64,000 nucleotides of DNA from Mangifera indica (taxonomy: Eukaryota; Streptophyta; Magnoliopsida; Sapindales; Anacardiaceae), in assembly GCF_011075055.1 (NCBI RefSeq), contig NC_058146.1, forward strand, positions 14,462,820 through 14,526,819, in the 5' to 3' direction. This document shows positions 35,471-46,562 of this stretch, one piece after another. Made by a program: the position numbers and the translations under genes. The notes under the pieces were generated by a model, which did not search any database, was not told where the DNA came from, and worked only from the letters and a program-made list of their open reading frames with translations. How positions within the stretch are numbered: position 1 is the first letter of the stretch; each line of letters opens with the position of its first letter.

Positions 35471-37435
35471 TTGATTGAACCCGTAAAATTAAAAACATAG
35501 GCTCCGAAACAGTAACTCAAAGTGTAAGAAGTTGCCTTCGTATGGAGAAAAGGGAGAGAACCCATCAAGCAATTTGCATTTGAAATTTGAAGTAGAATGT
35601 GTACAACGTGGCGTGGAGTAATGAGAGCTCAAATTTTGAGAAGAGGAGAGAGTGAGGGATTTGCCAAAAAAAGTGAGAAGCAGCTTTTTCTTTATAACTT
35701 TTTCTTTTGGTAGATTTTGAATTTTTGAATTTGAACGGGGAGCCAGAGGCCAATGCAACGGTCGGGCTCTCCATTACTTTGGTAAGATAAAATTGCATTG
35801 GGTTCGGTAATTCTCTCATGGCCGAAGGAGTTATTTCCACTCAAAGTGCTCTATTCTCAAGTTATCACCTATAATTTTGAAAAAAAATAATAATAATAAA
35901 ATTATTATTTTATTTATAATATTGAAAATAAATTAAAATTTTATCTTTTTTCTCTAAATCTTTAAAAAAGCAATTTTCCTTATGTCAAAGTTTAAAAAAC
36001 AATATTTTCCCCTAAAGTTTATTTTTCAATTTTCAGCCGCTCCTCTGATGTCATTTCTGATGGCCTCTCTCTTCGAACGTGTTTTCTCCTTAAGATAAGA
36101 TGATAAAATATTTCCATTTCAATTACGAAGGTTAATATGACTACTAATATAGAGTAATTTGATTCTCACATTCATTCATATATATTATAAGATTATTAAA
36201 GTAATTTTAATTTTGTTTCAAATCATCATTATGAGTTACACATTATCTTTAATACCCAAATTGATATTATTAATCTGATTACCGCAATATCACTTTTATA
36301 TTAGGCATTAAAAAGAATACCGATGAATCTTAATTATGTTACACTCATATGGTAATGCATTTTCATTTATATTCAAATTGATCTAATTATAAGTGTATAT
36401 AATATCACTCAATTTTGGCCAAAGGACTAATTCCCATCCAAAGTTTACTGATTTTCCAAGTTTTCACCTTTTAACTATGAAAATCTCATTTATCCACATA
36501 TAGATTATTAAAGTTAACGAAACTCTAACTCCTTGAAATTTTATCTCATTTCACCACTTATACCCTAAAAAATAATCATTTTTCTCTAAATCAAATTTTT
36601 AAAAAACAATATTTTTCCCTGTAGGATTTAGTTTTCAATTTTTGATGACATCTCTGTTGTCATTGTCGATACCAAATCACTCTAGAAAACTTAATCTCAT
36701 AACAATAGGCATAAGTTTTCGAATAATACATCGAATGACTTTAAAAATCTCATTTTGTTAATTACTCTTTTTGTGTATAATTATATCTCTTAATCAATGT
36801 ATTTTTCGTTAGTGAAATTTTTACCATCATCATTGACTATTTGGGATGTCAGCAAAGTCACCAATTTTATGTCAATCTAGTTTTATTCATTTATATTAAG
36901 ATTATATTCAGTAGTTTACTATTGAAATATTATAATCTATAGTTTAAAATATTGATCTATACTTTGCATCATTATAATAATAAAATTATATGTATAATTT
37001 TATATAAAAATAATTATGTTGCTTTGTAATTAGATATTAATTTATTTTTAATTTTTAATTGTTTAATTACATAATAACACATTATTATTTATATACATAT
37101 TATTACTTTTATTTTTCGTAAATCGATGGAAATCGTTTCGCCCATGGAACGACTGTGGAATGACCGTGGGACCAGTGAAAATTTTCGATTTTGTACAGTG
37201 AAACTATGGGAAAATTATGTAGAAAATAAGTAAAATCCTTTGTTTATATATAAGGGTAGTTTAGTCATTTCGTAACTTAGGGCATTTTTGCTTAAACTTG
37301 ATTATTTTGGATCATTTTCTTAGACCCTTTAATTTTGGTCATTGAATATAATTTCCCTTTCTACTAATATATGAGTTTGATTAGTTAATAATACAATCAA
37401 ATTGTTATTGCATATGATTTTCCTTTTTTGTAAGT
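35471..37435. other. Upstream flank of the CHUP1-like gene with MULE-like ends
   Basis: 35471-35760 is likely first exon and promoter of the CHUP1-like gene. At 35820 'ggccgaaggagttatttccactc' and at 36415 'ggccaaaggactaattccca' are two left ends of the MULE-3-related family, both in plus orientation, with no right ends found. A palindromic MITE copy lies at about 36961-37105. No gene is supported. Confidence 0.45.
36961..37105. mobile_element. Palindromic MITE copy 4
   Basis: 'aaaattatatgtataatttt' at the left and 'acattattatttatatacat' at the right surround 'gtaattagatatta' and 'tgtttaattacataataaca'. Same family as copy 1 at 27785. Confidence 0.5.
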
Positions 37436-37444
37436 TATTGCATA
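37436..37444. repeat. MULE-2 left target-site duplication
   Basis: TATTGCATA directly left of the element, repeated exactly at 43119-43127. The word is not low-complexity, so it is strong evidence for the element boundaries. Confidence 0.95.
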
Positions 37445-37539
37445 GGGAAATTATTAAAAATAGGCAAAATTAAAGGGGTCTAAGCGAAATTGCCCAAAAA
37501 ATTCAGGTTTAAGCAAAAATGCCCAGGTTTTGTGAAATA

Positions 37540-38290
37540 ACGAAACTACCCCCATATATAAACATAGCAAATTTTCACTGTGCAATTCAAAGAAAACCCC
37601 ACCTCCCACGGCAATCCCACGGCGAACATCATTTCGGCCGATTTTCTTGCTTTCCGGTAACCGAAAATGGAAAAGAAGGTTAGTATATCTCCTGTGATCT
37701 TGTTTGGATCAAGTTATTGCTCATATTATTGAGATTTGATTGAGATTTTTGGGTTTGAAATTTTAGGGTTTATGATTTGAATAATACTTAAAATGTTTTG
37801 ATTCTTGGTTGTTTTCGTTGAATTGATTGAGGGTTTTTGTGTTATACAACGTGTAGATTTGATTTTCGTAAAAATCAGAGGCCGAAACGACCAAAATGTG
37901 GCCGAAAATGGCTGCCGAAGAGATCGGTAGTCCGACGTGGGAACAGTGTTTCCCACGTCAAGCAGGTGCATCCCACGTTCAGAAGACTTTGACCTTTTTT
38001 TGGGGGGTAAATTAGTTTTTTTAAAATATTGGGGCGTCATGGGAGATCCTTATCCCACGTCGGGTTTTTTTGCAATTTATCACGTCAACGTGAGTTTGGC
38101 GAAATAACAAAAATGCCCCTTATATAAACTGACTTATTTCCCACGGTACATTTCGCGATTTTACTGTGCATTTCAAAGAAAAATCAAAGCTTTTCACGGC
38201 GCCACGTTCATCTCACGGCCGAACAGATTTTCGTCGATTTTCTTGCTTTCCGGCATCCGAAAATGACAAATAAGGTTAGTATATCTCTCG
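37540..38290 (+). promoter_or_regulatory. Duplicated promoter/micro-exon modules of MULE-2
   Basis: Two copies about 596 bp apart. Copy 1: 'catatataaacatag' near 37551, leader, ATG 37667, coding M-E-K-K, donor GTTAGT at 37679. Copy 2: 'cttatataaactg' near 38121, leader, ATG 38263, coding M-T-N-K, donor GTTAGT at 38275. Both micro-exons end in phase 0. The acceptor at 40309 ('gtctcag') leads into the DUF1985 frame, also in phase 0. So either module could start the DUF1985 protein by splicing over the array. Transcript evidence is lacking. Confidence 0.55.
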
Positions 38291-38799
38291 TAATCTTATT
38301 TGAATCAAGTTATTGTTTATATTATTGAGATTTGATTGAAATTTTGCGCCTTGAAATTTTAGGGTTTCGATGTTGAACAATGCTTAAAATGTTTCGATTC
38401 TTGGTTGTTTTGGTTGAATTGATTAAGGGGTTTTATGTTATACAACGTGTAGATTTGTTTTATGTGAAAATAGGAGGCAAAAACAACCAAATTTTGGCCG
38501 AAAATGGCTGCCGAAGAGTGCGGCAGTCCGACGTGGGAACAGTATTTCCCACGTCAAGTGCGTTCATCCCACGTTCAGCAATGATTGGCCTTTTTTTAGG
38601 GGTGTAAATTGGCTTTTTTAAAATATTGGGACGTCGTGAGATTCCTGAAAACAAAGCGGGTTTTTCTGATATTTGTCATATAACAGTGGATCTGTTTAGA
38701 ATAGGAGTTTTCATGAGGGGGTAAATTGAGAATTTTCTTATCTAGGGTTTCTAATCATGTAGTTTTTAAATTTTATATCCGTTTTTTCTGTTTTAGGGT

Positions 38800-40220
38800 T
38801 TTTCAAGTTTTAGAATTCAAATTTCAGTTCCGTCTTTTCGAATTTCACCGTTTTACGAGATTTTGACTCATATTTTTCAAATTTCCGAAGGATTTTTCGA
38901 TTGTTCCCATTCTAGGGTTTTTCAACTTTTAGAATTCGATTTTCAGTTTTCTTTTTCAAATTTTATCGTTTTACGAGATTTCGATTCGTATTTTTTAGAT
39001 TTTCGAAGGAATTTTCGATTATTGTCATTCTAGGGTTTTTCAACTTTTAGAATTCGATTTTCAGTTTCCTTTTCGAATTTTACGGTTTTACGATATTTCG
39101 ACTCGTATTTTTTAAATTTTCGAAGGATTTTTCGATTATTGTCATTCTAGGGTTTTTCAACTTTTAGAATTCGAATTTCATTTCCGTTTTTTCGAATTTT
39201 ATCGTTTTACGAGATTTCGACTCATATATTATAGCTTTTCGAAGGATTTTTCGATTGTTACCGTTCTAGGATTTTTCAATTTTTAGAATTCGAATTTCAG
39301 TTCCGTTTTTTCGAATTTCACCGTTTTACGAGATTTTGACTAGTATTTTTCAAATTTTTGAAGTATTTTTCAATTGTTGTCATTCTAGAGTTTTTCAACT
39401 TTTAGAATTTGATTTTCAGTTTCTTTTTTCGAATTTTACCGTTTTACGAGATTTCGACTCGTATTTTTTAGATTTTTGAAGGAATTTTTGATTGTTGCTA
39501 TTCTAGGGTTTTTCAAATTTTAGAATTCGAATTTCAGTTTCGTTTTTTCGAATTTCACTATTTTATGAGATTTCGACTCGTATTTTTCAGATTTTTGAAG
39601 GATTTTTTTATTGTTGTTATTTTAGGGTTTTTCAACTTTTAGAATTCGAATTCCATTTTCATTTTTTCGAATTTCACCGTTTTACGAGATTTTGACTCGT
39701 ATTTTTCAGATTTTCGAAGGATTTTTCGATTGTTCCCATTCTAGGGTTTTTCAACTTTTAGAATTCGAATTTCAATTCTATTTTTTCAAATTTCATCGTT
39801 TTACGAGATATGAACTCATATTTTTCAGATTTTCGAATAATTTTTCGATTATTGTCATTCTAGGGTATTTCAATTTTTAGAATTCGAATTTCATTTCCAT
39901 TTTTTTGAATTTAACCATTTTATGAGATATGGACTCGTATTTCTCAGATTTCTGAAAGATTTTTCGATTGTTGCCATTCTAGAGTTTCTCAACTTTTAGA
40001 ATTTGAATTTCAATTCCGTTTTTTCAAATTTAACCGTTTTACGAGAATGGACTCGTATTTCTCAGATTTCTGAAGAATTTTTTGATTGTTGTCATTCTAG
40101 GGTTTTTCAACTTTTCAAATTCGAATTTCAGTTTCGTTTTTTCAGATTTCACCGTTTTTAGATATATTGACTCGTATTTTCACATTTTTGAAGGATTTTT
40201 CGATTGTTCCCATTCTAGGG
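38800..40220 (+). repeat. 118-119-bp tandem array in MULE-2 (about 12 units)
   Basis: 'ttttacgag'-type words start at about 38851, 38969, 39087, 39205, 39324, 39442, 39561, 39680, 39799, 39918 and 40037, a strict 118-119-bp period. The unit is the one seen in MULE-1, with 'ccattctagggtttttcaac' and 'agaattcgaatttcag'. Short frames inside it have no meaning. It would lie in the first intron of the DUF1985 gene. Confidence 0.92.
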
Positions 40221-40309
40221 TTTTTCATCTTTTTATGTTTTTTTCACGTTTACATTTGTTTACATATTTGTTTTTACTCATGTCTAACAAATTTTTTACA
40301 TTGTCTCAG

Positions 40310-40860
40310 GATATTTCTTGCAAAAGAAGACGGGTTGACAGCGAGCTGCGAATCCTCGACGAGACCAGACACTTTCGGGCAGAGACGATATGTCGTGCAC
40401 AGCGTGCCGCATTATCTCGAATTACTGCTACATTGACCCCAGATCAGCTACGACTATTTGGGAGGACATGTTTCAGGTATCTCCTTCGTTTACCCGAAAC
40501 CAAATTCTCTGGGATGTTGGTTCATGCGTTTCTACTCCGACAGTTACATCAACCCTCTGCCAGAAATGAGTTTTGATTCAGGGTTAGTGGGGTTGATATG
40601 AGATTTAGTCCGTTCGAGTTTACACTAGTGGCAGGTCTATCATTTAGTCGACAGATTGATGTCTCTTCATATATGCCTCGCTCTTCCGGACATAGGATCA
40701 AAGATACTTACTTTTGAGGATTTTCGACGGTGCAGTATCACGACTAAGAGCGTATTTTCTTGTCGAGGTCATGGGGGGATGACGATATTGACGCTGTCAA
40801 GATGGCCTTGTTGTATATTCTTCACATTGTTTTGTTGGGGAATGATCGACGAAAGAATTT
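40310..40860 (+). pseudogene. DUF1985 (Ulp1/KAONASHI-type) gene fragment captured by MULE-2
   Basis: After an acceptor at 40309, the frame reads DISCKRRRVDSELRILDETR..., then the DUF1985-like core 'CFRYLLRLPETKFSGMLVHAFLLRQLHQ' and 'FRVSGVDMRFSPFEFTLVAGLSF', and after further stops 'DAVKMALLYILHIVLLGNDRRKN'. The first break is TGA where Trp would fit ('NEF*FRV'; TGG to TGA), near 40573; more stops follow at about 40713 and 40746. DUF1985 is a plant domain found next to Ulp1-type cysteine protease domains and known in MULE-carried KAONASHI genes. The protease part is missing: the inverted array begins about 150 bases on. Confidence 0.75.
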
Positions 40861-41029
40861 ATTTATCCCCCTATAATTATTTGACAATTTATATAACAAT
40901 TTATATAACACTTTTGTATGTTATTTTACCCCTCAAAATGCATCTATCTGTTTGTAACGTTCCATTTAAAACGTTTTTATAATATCTATACTTTGAAATA
41001 GATATTCAAATTCTATACTTTGAAATGCT

Positions 41030-41470
41030 TTAATATGTCAATAATAAAAAATTTCTTCAGAAATCTAGAAAATACTAGTGGATATATCTTAAAACGATAA
41101 AATTCAAAAAAACAAAACTGAAATTCAAATTCTAAAAGTTGAAATACCCTAGAATGGTAATAATCAAACAATTCTTCGAAAATCTGAAAAATACAAGTTG
41201 ATATATCCTAAAACAGTGAAATTCAAAAAAACAGAATTTAAATTTGAATTCTAAAAGTTGAAATACCTTAGAATAACATCAATCAAAAAATTCTTCAGAA
41301 ATCTTAAAAATACGAATCGATATCTCCTAAAGAGATGAAATTCGAAAAAACGGAACTGAAATTCGGAATCTAAAAGTTGAAATACCCTAGTATGGCAACA
41401 ATCGAAAAATTCTGTAAAAATCTAGAAAATGTGAATTGATATATCCTAAAGGAGTGAAACTCGAAAAAAC
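41030..41470 (-). repeat. Inverted 118-120-bp array at the other end of MULE-2
   Basis: About four units, read on the minus strand, of the same repeat as at 38800-40220 and 3480-4610 ('aaagttgaaataccctagaa' is the complement of the common core). The two arrays of MULE-2 therefore face each other across the captured gene. Confidence 0.85.
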
Positions 41471-41499
41471 CTATAATTTCAATTATAATGCGTCTACCA

Positions 41500-43000
41500 T
41501 GTTTAATATGAAAGTGCGCCCTAATTTTAATACCATTTCATTTGACATTTTAGAAAAAGTAATTAAATAAATAAATATCAAAATGCCTTTATAATATCAA
41601 ATATCTAAACCCCCCCCCATATTTATCTTAAATTACATTTAACCCCTATACTTGTGAAACATTGCATTTAAACCCCATATTATGGCATAAAAACTAAATT
41701 TAACAAATGAAATTAAGTTTTAGACTAAGATTAACATAAATACATTTTTTTGATGAATAGTATTTTTCGAGTTGAATACAGAAATACGAACTTTTTTCGT
41801 CCGAACGAATCCCTACTAATTGATGTTGAAAAAAAATGAAAGTGAGAGTGAGTGTTTAAGTGATATGAGAAGTGTGTGTAAATAAAGAGAGTGAGGAGGG
41901 TTTATATAGATGAGAGGAAGGGTAATTTTGACATTTTAGAAAAAGTAATTAAATAAATAAATATTAAAATGACTTTATAATGTAAAATATCTTAAAACCC
42001 CCCATATTTATCCTAAATTACATTTAACCCCCTATACTTGTGAAACATTACATTTAAACCCCATATTATGGCATAAAAACTAAATTTAACAAATGAAATT
42101 AAGTTTTAGACTAAGATTGACATAAATACCTTTTTTGATGAATAGTATTTTTTCGAGTTGAATACAGAAATACGAACTTCTTCTGTCCGAACGAATCCCC
42201 ACTAATTGATGTTGAAAAAAAATGAAAGTGAGAGTGAGTGTTTGAGTGATATGAGAAGTGGGAGTGAGGAGGGTTTATATAGATGAGAGGAAGGGTAATT
42301 TTGATATTTTAGAAAAAGTAATTAAATAAATAAATATTAAAATGACTTTATAATGTAAAATATCTAAAAAAAACCCCATATTCATCCTAAATTACATTTA
42401 ACCCCCTATACTTGTGAAGCATTTCATTTAACCCTCATATTATGACATAAAAACTAAACTTAACAAATGAAATTAAGTTTTAAACTAAGATTGACATAAA
42501 TACTTTTTTTTGATGAATAGTGTTTTTTTGAGTCGAATACAGAAATACAAACTTCTTCCGTCCGAACGAATCCCTACTAATTAATGTTGAAAAAAAATGA
42601 AAGTGAGAGTGAGTGTTTGAGTGATATGAGAAGTGTGTGTAAATAAAATAAGTGATGAGAGTTTATATAGATGAGGGGAAGGGTAATTTTGATATTTTAG
42701 AAAAAGTTTGAAATAAATAAATAAATATGAAAATGCCTTTACAATGTAAAATATCTAAAAACCCCTCATATTTATCTAAAATTATTTTAACCCCCATAAT
42801 GAGTGAGGGGAGTTATATAAATGAAGGGAAGGGTAATTTTAATATTTTAGAAAAAGTTTGAAATAAATAAATAAATATCAAAATGCCTTTATAATATAAA
42901 ATATCCAAAAACCCCTCATAGTTATCTAAAATTACATTAAAAACCCCATAGTAAGTGGGAGAGTTATATAAATATGAGGGGAAGGGTAGTTTTGGTATTA
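41500..43000 (-). repeat. Tandem copies of the transposase-end promoter repeat in MULE-2
   Basis: 'tgatgaatag' recurs at 41751, 42136 and 42511, a period of 375-385 bp. Each unit holds, on the minus strand, 'ctatataaac' (TATA), 'actcactctcactttca' and 'tagtagggattcgttcgg'-like leader words. Two further partial copies run to about 43000. These match the single leader at 2990-3160 in MULE-1, so the module was amplified here. Nothing remains downstream for it to drive except the inverted array. Confidence 0.8.
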
Positions 43001-43118
43001 AAAAAAGTCATAAGCATTTTTTTTGGAACAGTGATTTTGGGTATTTTGGCTTGAAAATAGTGATTTTGGGTATTTTTACTTAATGAGAGGGCATTTTGGC
43101 CATTTTTTAAAATTTCCC

Positions 43119-43127
43119 TATTGCATA
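43119..43127. repeat. MULE-2 right target-site duplication
   Basis: TATTGCATA, identical to 37436-37444. Confidence 0.95.
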
Positions 43128-45498
43128 TGATATCTTGATTTAGAATCGCATCAAAACATACAATTTGAACATGCCCTGAATTATGAACATGTTGACACAA
43201 TATGACTTTAAATGCCTTGATCAAGAAATGAGTCATGTCGTGTCAAAATATAACTTGTTCTATTCATTTGATTTGCTAACCTATTTTGATTCAAAACAAC
43301 ACATTTTACGTACATGTGGACACGAAACAAGTTGAGCTCAAACACCCTTTTGCTCAAATTTAGCTTGAATAAAAAATAATTTAATTTAAGTTTGTCGAAC
43401 CAACATTAAGAGTAGTGTAAGTTCGATTCGAATAAAAATGATTTGATTTGAATTTATAATTTAAATCTATAACTCAAACATGTGACTTAGATTTATGGTT
43501 TGAATTCATGATTTAATAACAAAACGACATTATTTAACAAACACTTAACATAATTCGAATTGAGCTATTTACCCAAATTGTAAGTCAAACTCTCTTTAAC
43601 TTAAGTTCAATTCGATTTTTAAAACAAGTTAAACCTTCTAACTCAAACTTAATTCAAATTCGAACTAAACAAAGTTAAATTAAGTCCAGATAACTTTCGA
43701 ACCCAAATAAACTTAGTTCAGATCTAACCTTAATTTTGCATGTTTTCCACTTATACATATATTGAATTGACCTTATTTGACTAATTTTGAGTTTTTTGAC
43801 AAAACATGACATAACCCAAATACAACAATTATACATGGGTCGTGTGTTGGTTATGGAGAGTCAACATAAACACAACTTGATTTGCAAACAAATTGTCTCA
43901 AATACAACCCAAATAGTGTTCTATATAATTAACGAAGAAAGAACTCAAACGAAAATAGTATAATAATAAGTTTCTCGCAATCAAATAGTGTTTGTTTGGT
44001 TGGTGAGAAAAAAAAAAAAAGCGTTAGAAAGGACAGCCAAAATTCTCATTTAATTCCAAATTTTATTGGGAAGCAAGTAGCCGAATTTTTCCGGTTTGGA
44101 TTGAATGATATCATTATGAAGGTAATTACATTTTTCTATAAATAAATGTCATTAATTATATAAATAACGTGAACAATTGGATTTAAATTAATATTTCCAA
44201 AATTATATAATAATAAATTTAGATGATGTTAATAGAAATGAAATGACAGCAGCTGTGTCGGATTGAATTTGACACGGCCTATAGTATCAAAATCCACCAT
44301 TTGACGGACTTTGACTAATCATGGGCCTTGTCGTGTTTGTGAGTTGGCTCGTTTGCCTTTACAGTCGACTCACTATTTTTTATTTTTTATTTTAAAGGGT
44401 AAGGATTTTTTTTTAAGTTTTAAATCAATTTTAAAAATATATCCATAATAATTTAAAATTTTAAATATATATTTTAATGTGTATTATACAGTTTTTTTAT
44501 TTTATCAAATTTAAGATTTTCGATTTTTATGATTTTGATTTTGTTTGTGATAGACTATATTTTTTATATATAGTTTTCAAATTTGATATTCATCTCTTTA
44601 GTTTTGTACTATTTTAGATACGTTTTACGATGTAATTATAAAATTTCAAATCGATTTTTCGGTTTTCTCATTCCTAAGCTATTTGAACATGTAATTTTCA
44701 AAATTCAAATTTATTTTTTTATATTTTCAAGTGATTTTTTATTGTTAACATTTTAGGGTATTTCAATATATCTATTTATTCTTAACATATTATTTAAATC
44801 TTTTATATATTGTGTAATATCAAAATACCTACATATTTTTAACATTTATTTAACCCCTAAATTATTATCAAATATCTAAATACCCATTTACATTATATAC
44901 AAACTAGATTTAATAAATAAAATTAAGTTTTGAGTTAAAATTCATATAAATACTTTTTTTCACAAATTGATTTTTTTCGATTTAAATTCATAAATACGAA
45001 CTTTTTTCTTTTAAATAAACTTGTAATAATTGATATTAAATAAAAATAAGAGTGAGAGTAAGTGTTTAAATGATATAAGAAATATATATAATGAGAGTGA
45101 GATGGTTTATATAGATGTGGTGAAGGGTAATTTTGATATTTTAAAAAAACTATGATTTTTTTACTTAAGAATAAAAAAATAAATATTTTTATTTAAAAAT
45201 AAGAGAAATAGGTATTTTTAAAATAGGTATTTAATATAATATCCCTTAAAACAAAAGAGAAAGAGAGACTTGAGCCGAGCTGAGGTGTCTAGAGGTGGGC
45301 ATTATGCCGACGGGTTGTATTTATATAAATAAATAAAATCCTGGTTGGTGTTTTATAATTAATACAATATTAAATTCCTAGGATTTAATTCTGTAATATT
45401 ATATGCCAAGTGGCAGTCAATTATTGGAAAGGTCAAAAGCCGTTTTCCTTTTAATATTATTAGATAATAAATTCAAATGCAAATTGAATTTAATGCAA
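43128..45498. other. Intergenic stretch with diverged repeats and a decayed MULE end
   Basis: 43330-43740 is a block of the dispersed 'aaattcgaatt / gattcaaat' repeat. 44500-45245 is a decayed copy of the MULE-1/2 end (listed separately). No gene is supported. Confidence 0.45.
44500..45245 (-). mobile_element. Decayed end of a MULE-1/2 family element
   Basis: The order of motifs matches the right part of MULE-2: array-like 'cattttagggtatttcaa' near 44750, 'tttaataaataaaattaagttttgag' words, 'aaatacgaacttttttc', 'gagagtaagtgtttaaatgatat', a TATA complement 'tttatatagatg' near 45103, 'aagggtaattttgatatttt', and a terminus-like 'aaaataggtatttaatataa' ending in ccc at about 45245. No opposite end or target duplication was found, so this is a third, old family member. 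Confidence 0.6.
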
Positions 45499-46116
45499 GG
45501 CCGAAAGTCTATTTTCCACTCAAAGTTTGCTGCAAGGACAATTTCTCGCTTTAAGTTTCAAAAAATTATAGTTTCATCCATCATTTACTTTTACTAGTTA
45601 ATTTCATTCAATGAAAAGATAAACAAATTATTTTACATAGGTTTTTTATTTTTTCCTCTCTATTTTCTCTTTATTTTTTATTTTTCTTTTCTTCCTTTTA
45701 TTTAGTTATTTTTTTGATTTCCTTTTACAACATTTTAGGGCGAACCCACAAATTTTAAAATTTATGAGGTATTAATGAAATTTTTAAGTTTTTTGAAAAT
45801 TCAGAAAAAATTTAGAGGTATTTTCGAAAATTTTAAAATTTCAATATATTACTTAAACAAAATATAATATTTTAAAGTTAATTAAAACTTTAACATTTTT
45901 TAAAAGTCTAAATGAAGATTTTTTAAGTTGGTTAGAATATTTTAGTAATTTAACATTTATACTAAGTATTAATGACAGTTTTGTAATAGTCATTTTAGGA
46001 AAACTTAACAAATTTACTACCAGAAATTGATGATGTGTGACGATTTAACTTTTTGAAACTTAAAGGGTGGGAATTGTCATTTCATAAAACCTTGGATGAG
46101 ACATAGTCATTTGGCA
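45499..46116. mobile_element. Non-autonomous MULE-like element B
   Basis: The left end 'ggccgaaagtctattttcca' is mirrored by 'acatagtcatttggca' at the right. Inward, 'ctttaagtttcaaaaaatta' (45551) is mirrored by 'taactttttgaaacttaaag' (46048), so the arms fold back. No clear 9-bp duplication is visible. Same terminal family as MULE-3. Confidence 0.55.
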
Positions 46117-46138
46117 TGATTATACAACCTAAATTACA

Positions 46139-46562
46139 AGTAATATTATACGTATTTATTTTTAATACATAAATAAATACATATTTATGTATATCATCAT
46201 GTGATTGGATATTATATTATCTTTAATTTAAAATTATCTAATCACATGATAACACATATTAAGTATATATCTATTTATGTATACAAAGTGGGTACACATA
46301 ATTTTATTGATAAATTATTTAGTGTATTTTTATCAATTTCAAATTTATAATTAGAAAATCTTGAAATTATATATATATGGTTTATTAATGGAGTAATACT
46401 ACATATACAAATAGATAAGTATTTGAATATTAATATCTTATGTATCATCATATGATTGAATAATCTTATTATTTATTTTATTTTTAATTTAAAATTATTT
46501 AATAATATAATGACATATCTATCATTAGTACTCATTATACACATTTATCAATACATAAAAAA
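46139..46562. mobile_element. Two adjacent palindromic MITE copies (5 and 6)
   Basis: Copy 5 (about 46139-46310) has 'catgtgattggatattatat' facing 'aaaattatctaatcacatga'. Copy 6 (about 46392-46562) has 'catatgattgaataatctta' facing 'aaaattatttaataatataa'. Both end in 'atac / gtac'-type words. Same family as copy 1 at 27785. Confidence 0.5.

Larger units (their letters stand above)
37445..43118 (-). mobile_element. MULE-2, sister element carrying a DUF1985 gene fragment (5,674 bp)
   Basis: The left end gggaaattattaaaaatagg and the inverted right end gggaaattttaaaaaatggc are the same termini as MULE-1, with an exact 9-bp duplication. Its left end corresponds to the right end of MULE-1, so the element is inverted relative to it. 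Order: two promoter/micro-exon modules (37445-38700), a 118-119-bp array (38800-40220), a DUF1985 gene fragment (40310-40860), an inverted array of the same unit (41030-41470), and three to four tandem copies of the transposase-end promoter repeat (41500-43118). There is no transposase, so it depends on a source in trans. Confidence 0.92.

Noticed and set aside
39692..40309. Phe/Ser-rich frame before the DUF1985 region
   Set aside because: It is translation of the 119-bp array. The frame only becomes protein-like after the acceptor at 40309.
45490..46125. Target-site duplication for element B
   Set aside because: Flanks ttaatgcaa and tgattatac do not match at any nearby offset, so the element is called on its foldback arms alone.
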